Assembly (NCBI GenBank): GCA_964517495.1
Contig: CAZFER010000006.1
Coordinates: 1 to 64,000 of the forward strand
Length of the DNA stretch: 64,000 bases
Source of the DNA: CAZFER01 sp964517495
Lineage (GTDB): Bacteria; Hinthialibacterota; Hinthialibacteria; Hinthialibacterales; Hinthialibacteraceae
Direction of reading: 5' to 3'
Shown: one piece after another, positions 17,540 to 27,239 of the stretch
Position numbering within the stretch: the first letter of the stretch is position 1
How the letters are laid out: the number at the start of each line of letters is the position of its first letter
Notes under the pieces: model-generated
Seen by the model: the letters and a program-made list of their open reading frames with translations, nothing else
Databases searched by the model: none
Told to the model about the DNA's origin: nothing
Position numbers and translations under genes: made by a program

Positions 17540-18816
17540 AATTCGAACTAAGCGCCAACACATATTGGGTGCTAACAGGCTGTTCGATGCTAGGGATCAG
17601 CAGTGGGATCCTGGGTTCGTTCGCGTTGTTACGGCGGCGCAGCTTGTTAGGTGACGCCTTATCCCATGCCGCACTTCCCGGGGTGTGTATTGCCTATCTT
17701 TTGACAGGAAGCCGATCCATCGGTTTCTTTATGCTAGGCGCCCTGTTTGCTGGATTGATTGGTGCGTATTGCATTCAATGGATTACGCGCTATTCACGCA
17801 TTAAGGAAGATACAGCATTAGGATTGGTCCTTTCCATCTTTTACGCGTTTGGCATTGTTTTATTAACCATGATTCTTCATTCAAATCAGGGGAATCAATC
17901 GGGACTGGATAAATATTTGTTTGGCCAGGCGGCATCGTTGGTGGGAAGCGATGTGCGGATCATGACTTTTTGTGCTTTTTTAGTGTGTTTGTTGACAGTG
18001 GGATTATATAAGGAATTTAAACTGTTGTGCTTTGATCCGGAATTTGGTGAGGGATTGGGATTTTCGACCAAATTCGTTGATAGTTTGTTGAATTTACTGA
18101 TTGTCTTTGTCGTTGTGATTGGATTACAGGCGGTGGGGATTATTTTGATGGTCGCCATGTTGATCACGCCAGCGGCGACAGCACGCTTTTGGACCAATCA
18201 ATTAAACCGCATGGTAATAATATCAGCTGTGGTAGGCGCTTTTTCAGGGGGATTAGGAACCCTTTTAAGTACACTGGCAACGGGTATGCCCACAGGTCCG
18301 TTGATCGTGCTGTCGGCGATGGCGCTATTTTTGTTTTCGCTGGTCTTTGCCCCACAGCGTGGATTATTAAGCCGAAGCATTCAGTTGTTTCAACTGCGAA
18401 AACGGGTGGCGAAAGAGAATGTATTGAGAACCATCTACGAGATATTGGAAATGAAAGAGCGATGGGATCACCCATTCACTGCCGAGTCCATAACCAATCA
18501 ACGTGAACAAAACAGACAAGAGGTGGAGCGTCATTTAGAACACTTGAAAAATCAAGGTATTGTGACATCCAACAATGATGCTTATACATTAACTGAAAAG
18601 GGAAAGAAAGAAGCCTATCAGATTGTTCGAAACCACCGCTTGTGGGAAATGTATTTAATGCATGAAGAACAATTTGGTGCGGAGCGGGTGCATCGTGAGG
18701 CTGATTTTATTGAGCATTATTTAACCAGAGATTCGGTGGAGGAATTGGAAAAACTATTGCAATTGCATGATCGAACGCCGAAATTACCGCCGAGTGTTCA
18801 TCCACTGACGGTTTAG
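17536..18816 (+). CDS. Metal ABC permease fused to C-terminal DtxR-like domain, copy 1
   Basis: Residues about 1-280 form an ABC-3 family permease with GDALSHAALPGVCIAYL near residue 37 and several transmembrane helices. After LRKRVAKENVL there is a cytoplasmic tail of about 140 residues. It has a winged-helix (EQNRQEVERHLEHLKNQGIV) and a dimerisation-like segment (NHRLWEMYL; VHREADFIEHYL) resembling the middle of DtxR proteins. The tail could sense metal or modulate transport. It ends before the SH3 domain. The gene overlaps the ATPase gene by 4 bp. Confidence 0.88.
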   Translation: MKFELSANTYWVLTGCSMLGISSGILGSFALLRRRSLLGDALSHAALPGVCIAYLLTGSRSIGFFMLGALFAGLIGAYCIQWITRYSRIKEDTALGLVLSIFYAFGIVLLTMILHSNQGNQSGLDKYLFGQAASLVGSDVRIMTFCAFLVCLLTVGLYKEFKLLCFDPEFGEGLGFSTKFVDSLLNLLIVFVVVIGLQAVGIILMVAMLITPAATARFWTNQLNRMVIISAVVGAFSGGLGTLLSTLATGMPTGPLIVLSAMALFLFSLVFAPQRGLLSRSIQLFQLRKRVAKENVLRTIYEILEMKERWDHPFTAESITNQREQNRQEVERHLEHLKNQGIVTSNNDAYTLTEKGKKEAYQIVRNHRLWEMYLMHEEQFGAERVHREADFIEHYLTRDSVEELEKLLQLHDRTPKLPPSVHPLTV

Positions 18817-18853
18817 TTAAGAGTCTCAAAAACCATATTGACACGTAGGTCAA

Positions 18854-18888
18854 CCCCTACATGGTGTAGGGGCGAATCTGTGTGTTCG
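18854..18888. repeat. Small palindromic element between permease genes
   Basis: CCCCTAC (18854-18860) pairs with GTAGGGG (18866-18872) around a 5-nt loop, directly followed by CGAA/TTCG arms (18873-18888). It may be an intergenic repeat or attenuator inside the transporter operon. No U-tract follows. Confidence 0.5.
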
Positions 18889-18977
18889 CCCTCTGTTGTA
18901 GTACAGCAAACATCTGAATGAGTTTTGAAACAACCTCATCACGAAATGTGCGATCACGAATATGGAAGGTTAAAACC

Positions 18978-20255
18978 ATGCCAGACATATCCAATGCCAT
19001 CATTATTATCACCACGGGGGCTTTAGCGGCAGGTGCGTGTGCCTTGTTAGGATGTTTTTTGGTTTTACGCCGCATGGCCATGCTGGGAGACGCGATTAGC
19101 CATGCAATTCTGTTAGGCATTGTGTTGGCCTTTTTGATCGTCGAGAGTATGGCATCGCTGCCCATGTTTTTGGGAGCGGTTTTTATCGGGATTCTTACCA
19201 CTTTTTTTGTACAGAGCCTTTCCACCGGAGGTGTGCAGGAAGATGCGGCTATCGGAGTTACCTTTACGGCTTTATTTGCTTTGGGAGTAGTAGGTGTTTC
19301 GTTATATGGCCGCCATGTGGATTTGGATTTGGATTGTGTGCTGTATGGTGAAATTGTTTATGCCCCGTTTTACCCACTGATGTGGGGTGACGTGTCATTA
19401 GGCCCTGCTTCGTTATGGATTAATGGTGGCTTATTCGTTTTGAATTTGTTGATTGTTAGCTTGCTTTATAAGGGATTTAAACTGTGTTCATTTGATCCGG
19501 GGATGGCTGCTGCAGTGGGCATACCCGTCACATTTATGCATTATCTTTTGATGTCGATGGTCGCGGTGACCACCGTAGGGACGTTTCAAAGTGTGGGTGC
19601 GATATTGGTGGTTGCCATGTTGATTGCGCCGGCGGCTTCCGCATATCTTTTGACGGATAGACTAAGTCTGATGCTTGTCAATGCGGTGATCATTGGTTTT
19701 CTTTCCTCATTCCTTGGATATTTAATCGCCAGTTGGCTGGATTGTTCAATCGCTGGAGCGATTGGTTCGGTGGCAGGCTTGCTTTTTATTCTGGCATTTT
19801 TCCTATCCCCAAAGCATGGATTGATTATTCGCTGGATAACGCAGCGACAGCTACGCCATCGGGTGGCAGAAGAGGATGTCTTGCTTTGGGCAGCACGGCG
19901 TTTGGAATTAGGGAAAGCACTCGCATTTACGCCAAGCGATGTCAGTGAAACCCACCAGTGGCTGATGCCGGAAGCGCAAGCCTCGTTAAAGCGCTTGGAT
20001 AAAGCGGGATTGTTGGACCGCCAAACACCTGAGATGTATGCCCTATCATCCCAAGGATTGCAACAAGCCAAGGATCTCATACGTCGACACCGTTTGTATG
20101 AGACCTATTTAGGGGATTTGGGCTATGCATCAGACCACATCCACGATCCTGCTGACCGGGTGGAGCACCACCTATCACCTTTGATTACAGAACGGTTGGA
20201 TGTGGAAACTAAAAAGCCGGATAAGGATCCACATGGTAAGACAATCCCACGGTAA
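18978..20255 (+). CDS. Metal ABC permease fused to C-terminal DtxR-like domain, copy 2
   Basis: A second ABC-3 permease, with GDAISHAILLGIVLAFL near residue 38 and about eight hydrophobic helices. Like its neighbour it is extended by a winged-helix and DtxR-type metal-binding segment (RHRLYETYLGDLGY; IHDPADRVEHHL; DKDPHGKTIPR). The DPHG turn, a hallmark of the DtxR dimerisation domain, is better kept here than in copy 1. The ATG at 18978 follows GGAAGG with 8-bp spacing. The two permeases probably form a heterodimer. Confidence 0.88.
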   Translation: MPDISNAIIIITTGALAAGACALLGCFLVLRRMAMLGDAISHAILLGIVLAFLIVESMASLPMFLGAVFIGILTTFFVQSLSTGGVQEDAAIGVTFTALFALGVVGVSLYGRHVDLDLDCVLYGEIVYAPFYPLMWGDVSLGPASLWINGGLFVLNLLIVSLLYKGFKLCSFDPGMAAAVGIPVTFMHYLLMSMVAVTTVGTFQSVGAILVVAMLIAPAASAYLLTDRLSLMLVNAVIIGFLSSFLGYLIASWLDCSIAGAIGSVAGLLFILAFFLSPKHGLIIRWITQRQLRHRVAEEDVLLWAARRLELGKALAFTPSDVSETHQWLMPEAQASLKRLDKAGLLDRQTPEMYALSSQGLQQAKDLIRRHRLYETYLGDLGYASDHIHDPADRVEHHLSPLITERLDVETKKPDKDPHGKTIPR

Positions 20256-20310
20256 AAATAGTAAAAAATACGTCTTGTCACAAATCGATAACACACAATA
20301 CCAACAAAAC

Positions 20311-20332
20311 GGGGTGGGCTAATGCCCACCCC
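20311..20332. terminator. Terminator after the metal-transport operon
   Basis: Perfect 9-bp stem GGGGTGGGC (20311-20319) / GCCCACCCC (20324-20332) with a TAAT loop, between the convergent permease and chemoreceptor genes. It could act in both directions. Confidence 0.75.
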
Positions 20333-20362
20333 ACATTACAACTCTCCAAAATTGGAGCCCAA

Positions 20363-23098
20363 TTATTGATGCATTTCAAGGAGCGCGGGTTGGTCTTCCT
20401 GTTTGTATTGAAGATGCTTGCCGTTGCTTGAATCATTGATACGGAACTGTGCAATTAGCGATTGCAGCGATTGCGCCTGGGAGGACAGTTCCTCACTGGC
20501 GGAAGCACATTCTTCGCTGGTGGCTGAATTTTGTTGGGTGACTTGATCAAGTTGCTCAACCGCATTGCGGATTTGAGCCGCCCCATTGGATTGTTCCATG
20601 CAGGATGCCGAAATTTCCTGCACCAGGTTGGATGCTTTTTGTATGGAGGGCACAGCGTTTTGGATCAGTTCACCAGCACGTTCTGCTTGATTCACACTGT
20701 TTTTGGCCAAATCGCTGATCTCACGAGCAGCCAACTGGCTTCGTTCAGCTAACTTACGAACTTCAACGGCAACCACAGCAAAACCTTTGCCCATTTCTCC
20801 AGCACGGGCAGCTTCTATGGCGGCATTGAGTGCTAACAGGTTGGTCTGATCGGCAATATCATCAACGATAGAAATTTTACCAGCAATCAGATTCATGGCA
20901 TCGACAGTTTCCTTCACCGCTTTTCCACCTTCATCCGCCTCAATCGCTGATTTTGAGGTAACATCATTGGCGGTTTTGGCATTATCCGCGTTTTGTTCCA
21001 CAGCCGTACTTAGTTCCTCAATAGACGATGAGGTTTCTTCCAGGTTTGATGCTTGCTCGGTGGCAGCATTGGCCAAATTTTGTGATGAAGCTGAGAGTTC
21101 TTCTGAGCTAGAGGACACCTGCTCCGCCGCAAGCCGGATATTCAACATAACATCACTCAATTTTTCACGCATACGGTTTAATGCATTTGTTAACATTCCA
21201 ATTTCATCATCTCGCTTGATGTGCAGTTGATGAGTAAAATCACCATCTGCGATTATATCTGCGAAATTCACCCCCTGAACGAGTGGATTGGCGATACTAT
21301 TAGCGAGAAATAAAGCGATAATTGCAATAAATACAACGATGATAGAGGCAACAAGCAATGACCAACCGATCAATCCCAGACGATCCGCATATTCATTCCA
21401 AACTGTCAAACTAGAAAACGCTTCTGATTTATCCTTTTCAACCAAAATCGCCCATTGTATTTCTCCCAAATCCAATGGAGCATAGGCTGATAAGACCGGA
21501 TTGCCATTATAATCCATTATGATTTTAGCATCGGTTTCACCATTTAACGCCGCATCTGCACCTTCGGTTTTCACACTTCCTTTGGTGGGATTTTGGAATG
21601 AGGCTAACACCGTATGATTGGTTTGATCGAGGTAAGAATCAGAGCGCATTAAATGATCACTTCCGACCAGATAGGTCTCTCCCGTTTGCCCCATCCCCGT
21701 GCGCTCCTGCATGATCGCATTGATTTCATCGAAGGGTACTTGCAAAACCACGATTAATTTAACTTCGTTTTTTTGCATCAGGGGTTGAGCGATAAAGGAT
21801 GCTGGAATGCCATTACTGGGTTCATATGGTTCCATATCCTGCATCGCATAACTTTTTGTTTGCATTACTTTTTTAACCAATTTACCAAGCCCTGAGTCTT
21901 GATAGGGGCCAGTCAGTATATTGGTATCATAATCCGGTTCATGCTCAACCGTATAAAAGACATGACCGTTGGAATTGATAAGAAACAGATCATAATATCC
22001 ATATTTTTCCACATATTTAGCAAAATAATCTTCTTCTTCTCCTTCCAATTTGGGGGCTATCGCTTCTTCCAGATCGATTTTTGAAATGATCGCCCAATTC
22101 AAACCTTCAATATTCAAGGAATCATAATTCACCATAACTAAACGGCCAGATGAATCAAGAAATACATCTTCACCATTTTCGCCCGCCAAGGCTTGTTCGA
22201 TATAAGTAGTTGAAATTTCGTAACCGATAACATACTTGCCATCCCCCATGGTTTTCATGTCGCTGCGAAAAGCGGTTTTTCCTTGATATTTCCCTACGAG
22301 GTAAGTTTCTCCTGTCTTTCCCATTCCTTCACGCTTTTGAACAATGTTGTTCGTTTTTTCGGATGACAGTTGGTATGCCAAGACAGCCACTAAATCACCT
22401 GTGGTATTATGAACAGGGCCGGCGACAAAGGCCGCTTGTTCATTTGAAGGTTGATAGAAGGAATAATCCTGAATAACCGTTTCTTTTTTACCTTTTTCAA
22501 ACGCACGTGCCAGGCCGCTATCCTTATAAGGTCCATTAATCAGATTTGTGCCGAAATCCTTCTCTTTGGTAGCGGTCCATACGATATCACCTTCCGGTGA
22601 TATGATGAATAAGTCATAATACCCATATGTATCAACATAGGTCTTTAGTTTTGGACCATGAAACGTATCCCATTTTTTCCACAAATCGCTCTTTAGACCG
22701 CCTTTGTCATAGGCTGAGGTAAAGCGTTCACAGGCTTGAACCATTGCGCTATTTACGCGATAGACATTCAAATCGCCAACACGTTCCTCAAAATAGGATT
22801 CAATCTGAGACTGCTTGAGTTCCTGAACGGCTTCCAATTCATGAAAAGCTCCTTGCTGGAGCGAAGCCACCGTATCGACCAAAACATTCAACTCCCCCCT
22901 GCATTGTTCGAAGTAAGTTTCAATCTGATTCTTTTTGATATCCCGTATGCTTTCTAATTGGCCAAACACTTGTTCTTGTATGGTTTCAGAAGCATTATTG
23001 CAAGATATCCATACAGCAATAGCTAATGGGATAATACCAACTAAAAGAAACAAGGCAATTAACTTGGGCTTCATTTTGATGTCGTTAAGATTTTTCAT
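20363..23098 (-). CDS. Methyl-accepting chemotaxis protein with duplicated extracellular sensor
   Basis: A 911-residue receptor: an N-terminal transmembrane helix, an unusually long periplasmic region, a second helix near residue 600 (LGLIGWSLLVASIIVVF), a HAMP domain, then the signalling domain with the hairpin tip DQTNLLALNAAIEAARAGE. The periplasmic part contains two related modules. Both have YGYYDLF, YxPSN, a long MGxTGETYLVG segment and a closing WAI strand, suggesting tandem Cache-type sensors. The start at 23098 has GGAGGG on the coding strand; an upstream ATG at 23140 is less likely. No other chemotaxis gene is nearby. Confidence 0.88.
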   Translation of the reverse strand: MKNLNDIKMKPKLIALFLLVGIIPLAIAVWISCNNASETIQEQVFGQLESIRDIKKNQIETYFEQCRGELNVLVDTVASLQQGAFHELEAVQELKQSQIESYFEERVGDLNVYRVNSAMVQACERFTSAYDKGGLKSDLWKKWDTFHGPKLKTYVDTYGYYDLFIISPEGDIVWTATKEKDFGTNLINGPYKDSGLARAFEKGKKETVIQDYSFYQPSNEQAAFVAGPVHNTTGDLVAVLAYQLSSEKTNNIVQKREGMGKTGETYLVGKYQGKTAFRSDMKTMGDGKYVIGYEISTTYIEQALAGENGEDVFLDSSGRLVMVNYDSLNIEGLNWAIISKIDLEEAIAPKLEGEEEDYFAKYVEKYGYYDLFLINSNGHVFYTVEHEPDYDTNILTGPYQDSGLGKLVKKVMQTKSYAMQDMEPYEPSNGIPASFIAQPLMQKNEVKLIVVLQVPFDEINAIMQERTGMGQTGETYLVGSDHLMRSDSYLDQTNHTVLASFQNPTKGSVKTEGADAALNGETDAKIIMDYNGNPVLSAYAPLDLGEIQWAILVEKDKSEAFSSLTVWNEYADRLGLIGWSLLVASIIVVFIAIIALFLANSIANPLVQGVNFADIIADGDFTHQLHIKRDDEIGMLTNALNRMREKLSDVMLNIRLAAEQVSSSSEELSASSQNLANAATEQASNLEETSSSIEELSTAVEQNADNAKTANDVTSKSAIEADEGGKAVKETVDAMNLIAGKISIVDDIADQTNLLALNAAIEAARAGEMGKGFAVVAVEVRKLAERSQLAAREISDLAKNSVNQAERAGELIQNAVPSIQKASNLVQEISASCMEQSNGAAQIRNAVEQLDQVTQQNSATSEECASASEELSSQAQSLQSLIAQFRINDSSNGKHLQYKQEDQPALLEMHQ

Positions 23099-23185
23099 TT
23101 TGCCCTCCCCAGGCTTATAAATTTTTAAAAATTGATTCATAAATTCCTATACTCAACAAATGTGCCAATTTATTCCAGAACTGGC

Positions 23186-23285
23186 NNNNNNNNNNNNNNN
23201 NNNNNNNNNNNNNNNNNNNNNNNNNNNNNNNNNNNNNNNNNNNNNNNNNNNNNNNNNNNNNNNNNNNNNNNNNNNNNNNNNNNNN
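23186..23285. other. Assembly gap (100 N)
   Basis: A run of exactly 100 N, the usual placeholder for a scaffold join of unknown length. It lies in the intergenic region upstream of the chemoreceptor (23099-23469), which otherwise shows no gene. Sequence may be missing here. Confidence 0.98.
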
Positions 23286-23469
23286 AATTAAATAAAAATA
23301 TTACATTTATATGACTAATATTATAATGAAAGTCGGGTATTTTGGTTGTCTCAGTAAGTTGTATTTATTTGGGATACAAGCAGTAACCTATCCAGATACA
23401 GATTCCGGTATTAAAAAGTCCAGAATTTTTATGTTCAGTTGTGAACAGTTAAATATTCTCTTCGAACAT

Positions 23470-24573
23470 CTATAAATTTATATACATTTCTTCTATGTGT
23501 TTGATGGATAGAGACAAATTAAATTGTTCACGCACACGTTGGATAGCGTTGTGAGATAACTCAGTGCGGAATTTTGTATCGGATAGAATTCGATTGAGCG
23601 CTTCTGCGATAGCACTAGGATTTCGTGGGGAAATGACCAGGCCGGTTTTTTCGTGTTGGTTTACCCAACTAACACCAGTGGGCAGGTTGGTGGAGATAAC
23701 CGGGCAGCCATGCTGCATGGCATCGAGGAGTACATAACCAAAGGCTTCATTGCGGGTAATGGAGGGAAGGACAAAAACTGAGGCGTGTTGATATAGAAAG
23801 GGTAAATCTTCATCACGGCGTTCTCCCAGGAAGTGGATGCGGGAATTATGGGATGCCATACGGTGGAGTTTTTCTTTTTGCGGGCCATCACCGACGATTA
23901 GTAAATTAGCATCAACATGGTCCATAGCCTGGATAAGATAATTCAAACCTTTGTAACCTACCAAACGGCCAACAAAGAGGATATAGGGAGATTTGATCAA
24001 TGATCGAATCTGATTCATTGCATAAGATGGTTCAATTTGAAGGTGATTCATGACGGCTAAAGGAATGACTTCGCATTTATGTTTAAATGACTTCAAGGCA
24101 CTGGAGTTTTCAAGGAGTTTGGGGGATGTAGTGATAATACGATCGCAGCGGCTTAAGAATAATCGCTCAAACGGCCAGTAAACCGGTTTCAACAAACGTT
24201 GGCGGATTATGTCACTGTGCCAGGTACAGACAATGGGGCATTGTTCCAAAACCTGGTTGGCCGCAAACCAACCGAGTGGGAACGGTGTATGAATATGAAC
24301 AATGTCAGGTTTAAGTTCCTCCAATCGTTTAAAAAAACGAGTTACAATAGGCAAAGATAAAAGGGTTCCCAGTCGCGGAACACGAATAATATTGACCCCA
24401 TTGATCCATTCCTTGGTTTCAAAACATCCGCTATTGCAACATATGACAGATACACGCCATCCACGAGAAGCCAAGGCTTCACTGATATCCTTAACATGGC
24501 GCTCAACCCCACCCACCCAAGGGGGATAGGCTTTGTTAAGCATCACGATATGTTTTTTCTGCTTGGTCTTCAT
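23470..24573 (-). CDS. GT4-family glycosyltransferase
   Basis: A 367-residue GT-B-fold enzyme. The N-terminal domain shows GGVERHVKDI and HIHTPFPLG. The C-terminal domain shows ILFVGRLVGYKGL, LLIVGDGPQKEKL, FLGERRDEDLPFLYQ and the EAFGYVLLDAMQHGCPVIST motif with the nucleotide-sugar-binding E-x7-E region. Such enzymes build cell-surface polysaccharides or glycolipids. It is a lone gene next to an assembly gap, so its operon context is uncertain. Confidence 0.9.
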   Translation of the reverse strand: MKTKQKKHIVMLNKAYPPWVGGVERHVKDISEALASRGWRVSVICCNSGCFETKEWINGVNIIRVPRLGTLLSLPIVTRFFKRLEELKPDIVHIHTPFPLGWFAANQVLEQCPIVCTWHSDIIRQRLLKPVYWPFERLFLSRCDRIITTSPKLLENSSALKSFKHKCEVIPLAVMNHLQIEPSYAMNQIRSLIKSPYILFVGRLVGYKGLNYLIQAMDHVDANLLIVGDGPQKEKLHRMASHNSRIHFLGERRDEDLPFLYQHASVFVLPSITRNEAFGYVLLDAMQHGCPVISTNLPTGVSWVNQHEKTGLVISPRNPSAIAEALNRILSDTKFRTELSHNAIQRVREQFNLSLSIKHIEEMYINL

Positions 24574-24716
24574 ACTCTCACTTTGAATAAAATACGATCC
24601 ATGCTCCTCTTAAAATTCAAGCCGGTTGGACAAACAATCAAAAAAATACGACTTGCCATGATAAACATGAAGAATCATACTGCATATAAGAACACTATTG
24701 GAGGCATAGATAAGGT

Positions 24717-26126
24717 ATGTCACAACCAAAAACACTTGGTGAGTTAAAAGCATCGGGCTACCAATCGAAATCGGTTAAATCGGAGATGCGCAACAATCTG
24801 GTTGACCGTTTAAAGAATAAACAGGAGTTATTCCCCGGTATTATCGGGTATGAAAATACGGTTATTCCGCAGATTGTACATGCGATTTTATCACGTCATG
24901 ACATGATTTTTCTGGGCTTACGAGGGCAAGCGAAGACAAAAATAATCCGGATGCTACCCGATTTGTTGGACGAATATATACCAATTGTGGCAGGGAGTGA
25001 GATCAACGACGATCCATTTGAGCCTGTATCAAAATACGCGCGTGGGCGAATTAAAACGGAAGGGGATAATACGCCTATCGAATGGCTACATCGGGATCAG
25101 CGCTATACAGAAAAACTGGCGACACCCGATGTGACCATCGCCGACTTGATCGGGGATATTGATCCCATCAAGGCTGCCAAACAACGCTTGGACCTATCCG
25201 ACGAAGAAGCGATCAATTACGGGCTAGTCCCACGAGCCAATCGGGGATTATTTGCTATCAATGAATTGCCGGACCTCTCACCGAAAATTCAGGTCGGCTT
25301 GTTTAACATTATGCAGGAGCGGGATGTTCAGATTCGTGGCTATTCACTGCGGCTGCCCCTGGACATCAAATTGGTTTTCAGCGCCAATCCCCAGGATTAC
25401 ACCAACCGTGGCCGGATTGTAACCCCACTTAAGGACCGGATCGGTTCAGAAATTCGCACCCATTACCCTGTCACTCGGGATTTGGGCATGGCGATCACCG
25501 ATCAGGAGGCGGATATTTACCACCGCGATGGGATGGAGATTATCGTCCCCAAATTCATCAAACAGATCATCGAAGAAATATCACGTGCCGCCAGGGAAAA
25601 CAAGGACATCGAACAAGCCTCCGGCATTAGCGCACGTTTTTCCATTTCCTGTATGGAAAGCCTGATCAGCAGTGCCGAACGAAGGGCTTTGATGAATGGC
25701 GAAAAAGTGCTCTGCCCGCGTGCCAGCGATTTGATGTATATGATCCCCGCCATGTCAGGCAAGATGGAACTGAGTTACTCAGGCGAAGAACGTGGGGCGG
25801 AATTAGTGTGCAAACGATTGATACGCCAGGCGGTACGGCTGGTATTTAATGAGTACTTTGGACATGACGATTGCCAAAGTACCATCGATTGGTTCCAATT
25901 GGAGAATAAGACATTCGTGATAACTGATGACATGAGTTCACAAGACGTGATTTCCAGTGCTGATAAAGTCAAAGGACTAGTAGGCCGAGTACGAGCCTAT
26001 TTAAAAGGAGAAGCAGTCGACCGTACGGAAGTGTTAGCGTCTGGAATCGAATTCATGCTCGAAGGACTATATGCCCAAAAGCGATTAAGCAAGACCGAAA
26101 TGACAGACTATATCGCTTATGGATGA
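24717..26126 (+). CDS. MoxR/ChlI-like AAA+ ATPase
   Basis: A 469-residue AAA+ protein related to magnesium-chelatase subunit I. It has a Walker A-type loop GLRGQAKTKI near residue 66 (Ala for the usual Gly), a Walker B-type LFAINELPDLS with a Leu/Pro-altered acidic pair, and a sensor segment FSANPQDYTNRGRIVTPLKDRIG. The C-terminal 150 residues are helical. Its stop overlaps the next gene, which encodes a VWA protein. ATPase/VWA pairs of this type act as chaperones that insert metals or cofactors into, or remodel, a client enzyme. No client gene is adjacent. Confidence 0.82.
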   Translation: MSQPKTLGELKASGYQSKSVKSEMRNNLVDRLKNKQELFPGIIGYENTVIPQIVHAILSRHDMIFLGLRGQAKTKIIRMLPDLLDEYIPIVAGSEINDDPFEPVSKYARGRIKTEGDNTPIEWLHRDQRYTEKLATPDVTIADLIGDIDPIKAAKQRLDLSDEEAINYGLVPRANRGLFAINELPDLSPKIQVGLFNIMQERDVQIRGYSLRLPLDIKLVFSANPQDYTNRGRIVTPLKDRIGSEIRTHYPVTRDLGMAITDQEADIYHRDGMEIIVPKFIKQIIEEISRAARENKDIEQASGISARFSISCMESLISSAERRALMNGEKVLCPRASDLMYMIPAMSGKMELSYSGEERGAELVCKRLIRQAVRLVFNEYFGHDDCQSTIDWFQLENKTFVITDDMSSQDVISSADKVKGLVGRVRAYLKGEAVDRTEVLASGIEFMLEGLYAQKRLSKTEMTDYIAYG

Positions 26127-26134
26127 GGTGTTGT

Positions 26135-27229
26135 ATGCGAAAGTTTAGTTATACACAATACCAAGGCGACGATGACGACGATCTGCTCAGCAGCGCTGAG
26201 GAATTATTGGAAAAATTGAAGGATTTGCTCTTTCTCACCGATGGGGATGTTCAACAAGCAATCGATATGATGAAAGAGTCAGGTGAATTAGGTGATGGAG
26301 AAGAAGCAGACCGGCGTGCCGAAGAACTGATGCAACTGCTTGAAAAAGCAGGATTTGTCGATTCAGAAGGCAAATTAAGGCAATTAAGTGAAAAGGGATT
26401 GCGCCTGATTAGTGAAAAAACGCTGGAAGAACTGCTCAGTTCGATTGAAAAGAGCCATTCCGGCCACCATGAAACCGCCCATAAGGGATCGGGGGATGTG
26501 TATCATTACGAAACCCGGCCCTGGGAATTTGGGGATCACCTTAATTTGGATATCCCTCGCACATTTCAAAATGCCTTTATCCGCCAGGGAGTCAATCTCC
26601 CCATCGATGTGGAAGCGAATGATTTGGAAATAATCGAAACCGAGCATCAAAGCCAATGTGCGACGGTGTTGATGCTGGATATCAGCCATAGCATGATTTT
26701 ATATGGAGAAGATCGATTTACCCCGGCAAAAAAAGTGGCCATGGCATTATCTCATCTCATTCGAACAAAATACCCCCAGGATTCCCTCAATTTGCTCCTC
26801 TTTTTTGATGATGCCAAGGAAATATCAGTGGAATCCTTAATGAACACTCAGGTTGGTCCTTATTATACGAACACCAAAGCAGGATTGGCTCTGGCCCAGA
26901 GGATTTTAGCCCGCTATCAAAGCGACAATAAGCAGATCATTATGATAACGGATGGGAAACCCTCCGCGATATGGCATCAAGGCCAAATCGTCCGCCACTC
27001 ATGGTGGGATCCCTGGATTATTCATGAAACCTTGCGAGAATCGGAAAAATGCCGCAATAAAGGAATTCGAATCAATACCTTTATGTTGGCACGGGATCAG
27101 TTGTTAATCCAGTTTGTGCATAAAATGACACAGATCACCAAAGGGAAAGCCTATTTCACTTCGCCACAAACCCTTGGGCACTATTTGCTGGTCGATTTTA
27201 TGAACCAACGGCGAAAACGATCGTTTTAG
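26135..27229 (+). CDS. VWA-domain protein partner of the MoxR-like ATPase
   Basis: A 364-residue cytoplasmic protein. The acidic, helical N-terminal half is followed by a von Willebrand A domain with a MIDAS DxSxS motif (LDISHSM, about residue 185) and a later MITDGKPSA motif. The ATG at 26135 has GAGGTG just upstream; a start at 26123 overlapping the ATPase stop is also possible. VWA proteins coupled to MoxR ATPases recruit the client through MIDAS-bound metal. It ends 10 bp before the convergent tilS stop. Confidence 0.85.
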   Translation: MRKFSYTQYQGDDDDDLLSSAEELLEKLKDLLFLTDGDVQQAIDMMKESGELGDGEEADRRAEELMQLLEKAGFVDSEGKLRQLSEKGLRLISEKTLEELLSSIEKSHSGHHETAHKGSGDVYHYETRPWEFGDHLNLDIPRTFQNAFIRQGVNLPIDVEANDLEIIETEHQSQCATVLMLDISHSMILYGEDRFTPAKKVAMALSHLIRTKYPQDSLNLLLFFDDAKEISVESLMNTQVGPYYTNTKAGLALAQRILARYQSDNKQIIMITDGKPSAIWHQGQIVRHSWWDPWIIHETLRESEKCRNKGIRINTFMLARDQLLIQFVHKMTQITKGKAYFTSPQTLGHYLLVDFMNQRRKRSF

Positions 27230-27239
27230 AGAATGCATC

